The position numbers were made by a program, and so were the translations under genes. A DNA stretch of 10,089 nucleotides, from contig DASWWC010000310.1 in the NCBI GenBank assembly GCA_036401055.1, positions 1-10,089 of the forward strand. Reading direction: 5' to 3'. Shown here one piece after another: positions 7,372-10,089 of the stretch. The notes under the pieces were generated by a model. It did not search any database, had not been told where the DNA came from, and worked only from the letters and a program-made list of their open reading frames with translations. Source of the DNA: Pelomonas sp036401055 (GTDB lineage Bacteria; Pseudomonadota; Gammaproteobacteria; Burkholderiales; Burkholderiaceae_C). The stretch's first letter is position 1, and each line of letters starts with the position of its first letter.

Positions 7372-9176
7372 CGCGACTGCTACTCGCCGGCCTGCTCGTG
7401 GCGGTACTGAGCGGCTGCGCGACGCAGGCCCCCGCCCCCTCGCCCGCCCCGGCGCCCGACATCCCGGCCGACGCGCCGGCCGTGTACGAGCTGGACATCC
7501 GCGTCGACGGCGAAGGCGCCGGCCGCCTGACTCAGCTGCTGCGCGAACACCTGGACATCGCCCGCTACCGCGCCAGCCAGGCCGCGCTAAGCCGCGTGGA
7601 ACTGGCCCGACTGGCCGCCGCCGCGCCGGCCCAGGCCCAGGCGCTGCTGGAGACCGAGGGCCACTTCAACGCTACGGCCCAGGTCGAGCGCGACCCCGAC
7701 GACGCCACGCGGCTGCGCCTGCTGGTGCAGCCCGGGCCGGTGGCGCGCGTGGCCGCGCTGGCGCTGGAGTTCCAGGAAGGCATGGCGGCCGACGACGCCC
7801 AGGCGCTGCGCGACGCGCTGCGCCGTGCCTGGCCGCTGCAAGAGGGCGCCGCCTTCACGCAGGCGCAGTGGGCCGCCGGCAAGAACGACCTGCTGGTGCG
7901 CGCCCGCAGCGGCGGCTTCCCGCTGGCCCGCTGGGGCGAGACGAATGCCCGCGTGGACGCCGAAACCCAGGCCGTCGAGCTGCACCTGGTGCTGGCCAGC
8001 GGCAACCGCGCGCGGCTGGGCGAGTTGCGCATCGAGGGCCTGCAGCGCCAGGCGCGCGCATCCGTCGAACGCCTGACCGGCTTCGACCGCGGCGACGCCT
8101 ACACCGAGCAGAAGCTGGCCGAGTTCCAGGAGCGCCTGGCCAAGACCCAGCTGTTCGACGCCGTGCGCGTGCAGCTGCAGACCGAGGTGGTGGACGCCGA
8201 CGGCAGCAGCCCCGTGCTGGTCACGCTGACCGAGGCCTCGCTGCAGCAGGCCACCGTCGCCGTGGGCTACCACGCCAACACCGGCCAGAGCATCAGCGTG
8301 GAGCACCTGCACCGGCGGCCCTTCGGCCAGTCGCTGCGCACCCGCTCCAAGCTGCAGCTCAGCCGCGAGCTCAGCGGCGTGGAGCTGGAACTCAGCTCCC
8401 ACCCCCAGCCCGACCTGAAGCGCAACCTCGCGTCGCTGCAGTTCGAGCAGGACCGCACCGGCGACACCATCGCTCAGAACCTGGGCCTGCGCCTGGGCCG
8501 CATCTACGAGTCGCCGCTGGACGACAAGCTGAGCTACATCGAGCTGCTGCGCGCCCGCGAGACCACCGGCACGCAGGTCAACACCAACCTCGCCGTATCG
8601 CTGAACCAGCAGTACGTGCGCCGCCGGCTGGACAGCGCGCTGCTGCCCACCGAGGGCTACCAGGCCCTGCTGCTGGTCGGCGCCGGCCACGTGCGCGGCG
8701 GTGGCACGGACGACAGCGGCCCCTTCGGCCGCGCGCAGTTCAAGCTGGGCTACTACAAGCCGCTGGGCGGCTGGTTCGGCAGCGCCCGCGCGGAGTTCGC
8801 TCAGGTCGTCGCGCGCGAACAGGTCGGCGTGCCCGAGAAGCTGCGCTTCCTGGCCGGCGGCGACGAGTCCGTGCGCGGCTACGCCTACCGCAGCCTGGGC
8901 CCGACGGAGAACGGCCTCACCGTGGGCGGCCGCGTGCTGGCCACCGCCAGCATGGAGCTGGCGCGCCCGTTCACGATGAAACTGCCCAGCGTGCTGGGCG
9001 CCGTGTTCGTCGACGCCGGCAACGCCGCCTCGCGCTGGAACGACTTCAAGCCCGTCGTCGGCTACGGCGCCGGCGTGCGCTGGCGCAGCCCCGTGGGCCC
9101 GCTGCGCATCGACCTCGCCCGCGCGCACGAGACCGGCAAGTGGCGGCTGCACTTCTCAGTCGGAGTCACGCTGTGA
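7368..9176 (+). CDS. tamA: TamA, Omp85-family outer-membrane assembly protein with lipoprotein-type signal
   Basis: A protein of 602 residues, close to the usual TamA size of about 580. With TamB it forms the translocation and assembly module, which helps insert autotransporters and other outer-membrane proteins and has been linked to phospholipid delivery to the outer membrane. The N-terminus is a short basic start, a hydrophobic stretch and the lipobox LSGC (Cys17), followed by a Pro/Ala-rich linker to about residue 36. Three POTRA-like domains follow (about 38-110, 120-205 and 214-290; the third contains LGELRIEGL and an F-x-x-V-x-V strand). The 16-strand barrel runs from about 293 to 602, with the family motif FLAGGDESVRGY (VRGY at 502-505), then YRSLGP and late strands with FVDAGNA and VGYGAGVRWRSPVGPLRIDLA. 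The start overlaps the VWA stop codon (ATGA) and has no strong Shine-Dalgarno, suggesting translational coupling. BamA is excluded by having fewer POTRA domains and by the adjacent tamB. The lipobox is the odd feature. Confidence 0.93.
   Translation: MTRLLLAGLLVAVLSGCATQAPAPSPAPAPDIPADAPAVYELDIRVDGEGAGRLTQLLREHLDIARYRASQAALSRVELARLAAAAPAQAQALLETEGHFNATAQVERDPDDATRLRLLVQPGPVARVAALALEFQEGMAADDAQALRDALRRAWPLQEGAAFTQAQWAAGKNDLLVRARSGGFPLARWGETNARVDAETQAVELHLVLASGNRARLGELRIEGLQRQARASVERLTGFDRGDAYTEQKLAEFQERLAKTQLFDAVRVQLQTEVVDADGSSPVLVTLTEASLQQATVAVGYHANTGQSISVEHLHRRPFGQSLRTRSKLQLSRELSGVELELSSHPQPDLKRNLASLQFEQDRTGDTIAQNLGLRLGRIYESPLDDKLSYIELLRARETTGTQVNTNLAVSLNQQYVRRRLDSALLPTEGYQALLLVGAGHVRGGGTDDSGPFGRAQFKLGYYKPLGGWFGSARAEFAQVVAREQVGVPEKLRFLAGGDESVRGYAYRSLGPTENGLTVGGRVLATASMELARPFTMKLPSVLGAVFVDAGNAASRWNDFKPVVGYGAGVRWRSPVGPLRIDLARAHETGKWRLHFSVGVTL
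9162..9165 (+). promoter_or_regulatory. Ribosome binding site for tamB
   Basis: GGAG lies 7 bases before the GTG at 9173, inside the last codons of tamA. It supports the GTG as the tamB start over the in-frame ATG at 9191, for which this site would be 25 bases away. Confidence 0.6.
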
Positions 9177-10089
9177 GGCGCTCCCTGCGCATGCTGCGCA
9201 ACGGCCTGATCGTGCTGACGGCGCTTGTCGTCGTGACCACGGCCTTCGTCGCCTGGCTGCTGCAGCGCCCGTCGGGTGGCGCCTGGCTGCTGGCCCGCCT
9301 GCCGGGCGTGCAGGTCGAGGCGCCCGAGGGCTCGCTGATGGGTGACTTCCGCGCCCGGCGATTGCTGCTCAGCTGGGCCGGCGGCAGCGCCGAGCTGCGC
9401 GGGCTGCGCTGGTCGGGCCTGGGCCTGAACACCGGCCAGGGCGTGCTGCTGGCATCGGAAGTGGCGGTGGAGGAGGTCATCATCCGCACCCAGCCCAGCG
9501 ACACGCCGCTCGTGGCGCCCCCCGAGCTGTCGCTGCCGCTGGGCGTGAACATCGCCAAGCTCCACGTCGGCAGCCTCAGCTGGGCGCCCGACCAGCCGCC
9601 CGTGCAAGGCCTGGCCGCCGAGATCGACCTGCCACGCCGCGGTACCCACCACATCAAGCTGACCGGCGCACGCTGGCGGCAGCTGCTGCTGGCCGGCGAG
9701 GCCCGCGTGGCCAGCGCCGCACCGCTGCAGACCGAGGCCACGCTGAGCGTGCAGCCCGAGGACAAGACCGAGCTGCGCTGGCTGGCCGTGGCCGCCGCGC
9801 GCGGCCCGCTGGCCCAGTTGAGCGCCAAGGCCGAGGTCGAGGCCGCGCAGCAGAAGCTGCAGGCCGAAGGCCAGATCCGCCCGTTCTCGCCCTGGCCCGT
9901 CAACGCGCTGCAACTGCGCGCCGACAAGTTCGATCTGTCCGCGCTGTCGGCGCTGGCGCCGGGCCTGCCGCGCACCGCGCTCAGCGGCAGCGCGCGCCTG
10001 AACGCCCCCGCCCGCAACGCCGAGGCCACGCTGCAGGCCGACCTCGCCAACACCGCCACCGGCCGCTGGGACCAGGGCGCCCTGCCCGT
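9173..10089 (+). CDS. tamB: TamB, translocation and assembly module inner-membrane subunit, 3'-truncated by the window
   Basis: The frame is open from GTG 9173 to the window end, giving the first 305 residues of a protein normally about 1,200-1,400 long. The start overlaps the tamA stop codon (GTGA) and has GGAG 7 bases upstream; ATG 9191 is a weaker alternative. A basic N-terminus (RRSLRMLRN) is followed by one membrane helix at about residues 10-30 and then WLLQRPSGGAWLL, the typical opening of TamB. Residues about 48-70 (PGVQVEAPEGSLMGDF) match the G-x-L family signature, and the rest is a run of short amphipathic beta strands (LRGLRWSGLGL, VNIAKLHVGSLSWAP, TEATLSVQPEDKTELRW) as expected for the periplasm-spanning beta-taco groove of AsmA/VPS13-like proteins. 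It should be anchored in the inner membrane and contact the TamA POTRA domains through its C-terminal DUF490 region, which lies beyond the window. The order tamA-tamB on one strand is the standard arrangement. Confidence 0.92.
   Translation, partial: MRRSLRMLRNGLIVLTALVVVTTAFVAWLLQRPSGGAWLLARLPGVQVEAPEGSLMGDFRARRLLLSWAGGSAELRGLRWSGLGLNTGQGVLLASEVAVEEVIIRTQPSDTPLVAPPELSLPLGVNIAKLHVGSLSWAPDQPPVQGLAAEIDLPRRGTHHIKLTGARWRQLLLAGEARVASAAPLQTEATLSVQPEDKTELRWLAVAAARGPLAQLSAKAEVEAAQQKLQAEGQIRPFSPWPVNALQLRADKFDLSALSALAPGLPRTALSGSARLNAPARNAEATLQADLANTATGRWDQGALP

Noticed and set aside
7587..9152. A 521-codon antisense frame under tamA
   Set aside because: tamA on the + strand has clear POTRA and barrel motifs throughout. 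The antisense product is Ala/Gly/Gln/Val-rich composition noise.
9166..10059. Antisense open frames opposite the start of tamB (also 9062-9913)
   Set aside because: The + strand frame from 9173 has a membrane anchor, the TamB signature and the expected position after tamA. The antisense frames are Ser/Arg/Ala-rich shadows.

Overview
The window is about 10 kb of very GC-rich DNA, roughly 70% by eye, with strong G/C third-position bias. All recognisable genes lie on the + strand. The base composition, the tamA-tamB pair and the style of the large secreted protein suggest a betaproteobacterium of the Burkholderiales, possibly the Rubrivivax/Leptothrix/Ideonella group. That placement is inference; there is no rRNA or other marker here.

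Positions 1-6084 hold the 3' part (2,027 codons) of a giant surface or secreted protein whose start lies upstream of the window. From N to C it has a glycine-rich segment, a beta-helix-like passenger region with repeats, an MBG-like domain, then 13 tandem YDG-family domains of about 88-90 residues, a proline-rich linker and a small Ig/cadherin-like C-terminal cap. There is no outer-membrane beta-barrel at the C-terminus, so this is not a classical autotransporter. A two-partner-secretion exoprotein (TpsA-like) fits best. The last six complete YDG units are exactly 270 bp each, and the last four look like a duplicated 540-bp dimer.

A 96-bp gap (6085-6180) contains a weak hairpin and a possible -10 element. 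It is followed by three tightly packed genes: a CoxE-like von Willebrand factor A protein (6181-7371), tamA (7368-9176) and tamB (from 9173, running off the window). The two junctions are 4-bp stop/start overlaps (ATGA and GTGA), so the three are probably one translationally coupled operon. TamA (Omp85 barrel with POTRA domains) and TamB (inner-membrane-anchored, periplasm-spanning) form the translocation and assembly module, which helps insert outer-membrane proteins and is implicated in phospholipid transport to the outer membrane. The VWA protein usually pairs with a MoxR-type AAA+ ATPase, which is not in this window.

Points that deserve a second look are the recent higher-order expansion of the adhesin repeats, a lipoprotein-type signal on TamA, the altered MIDAS motif in the VWA protein, and the position of a giant exported protein directly upstream of tamAB. 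I see no RNA genes, CRISPR arrays, insertion sequences or attachment sites, and no convincing wholly new system.
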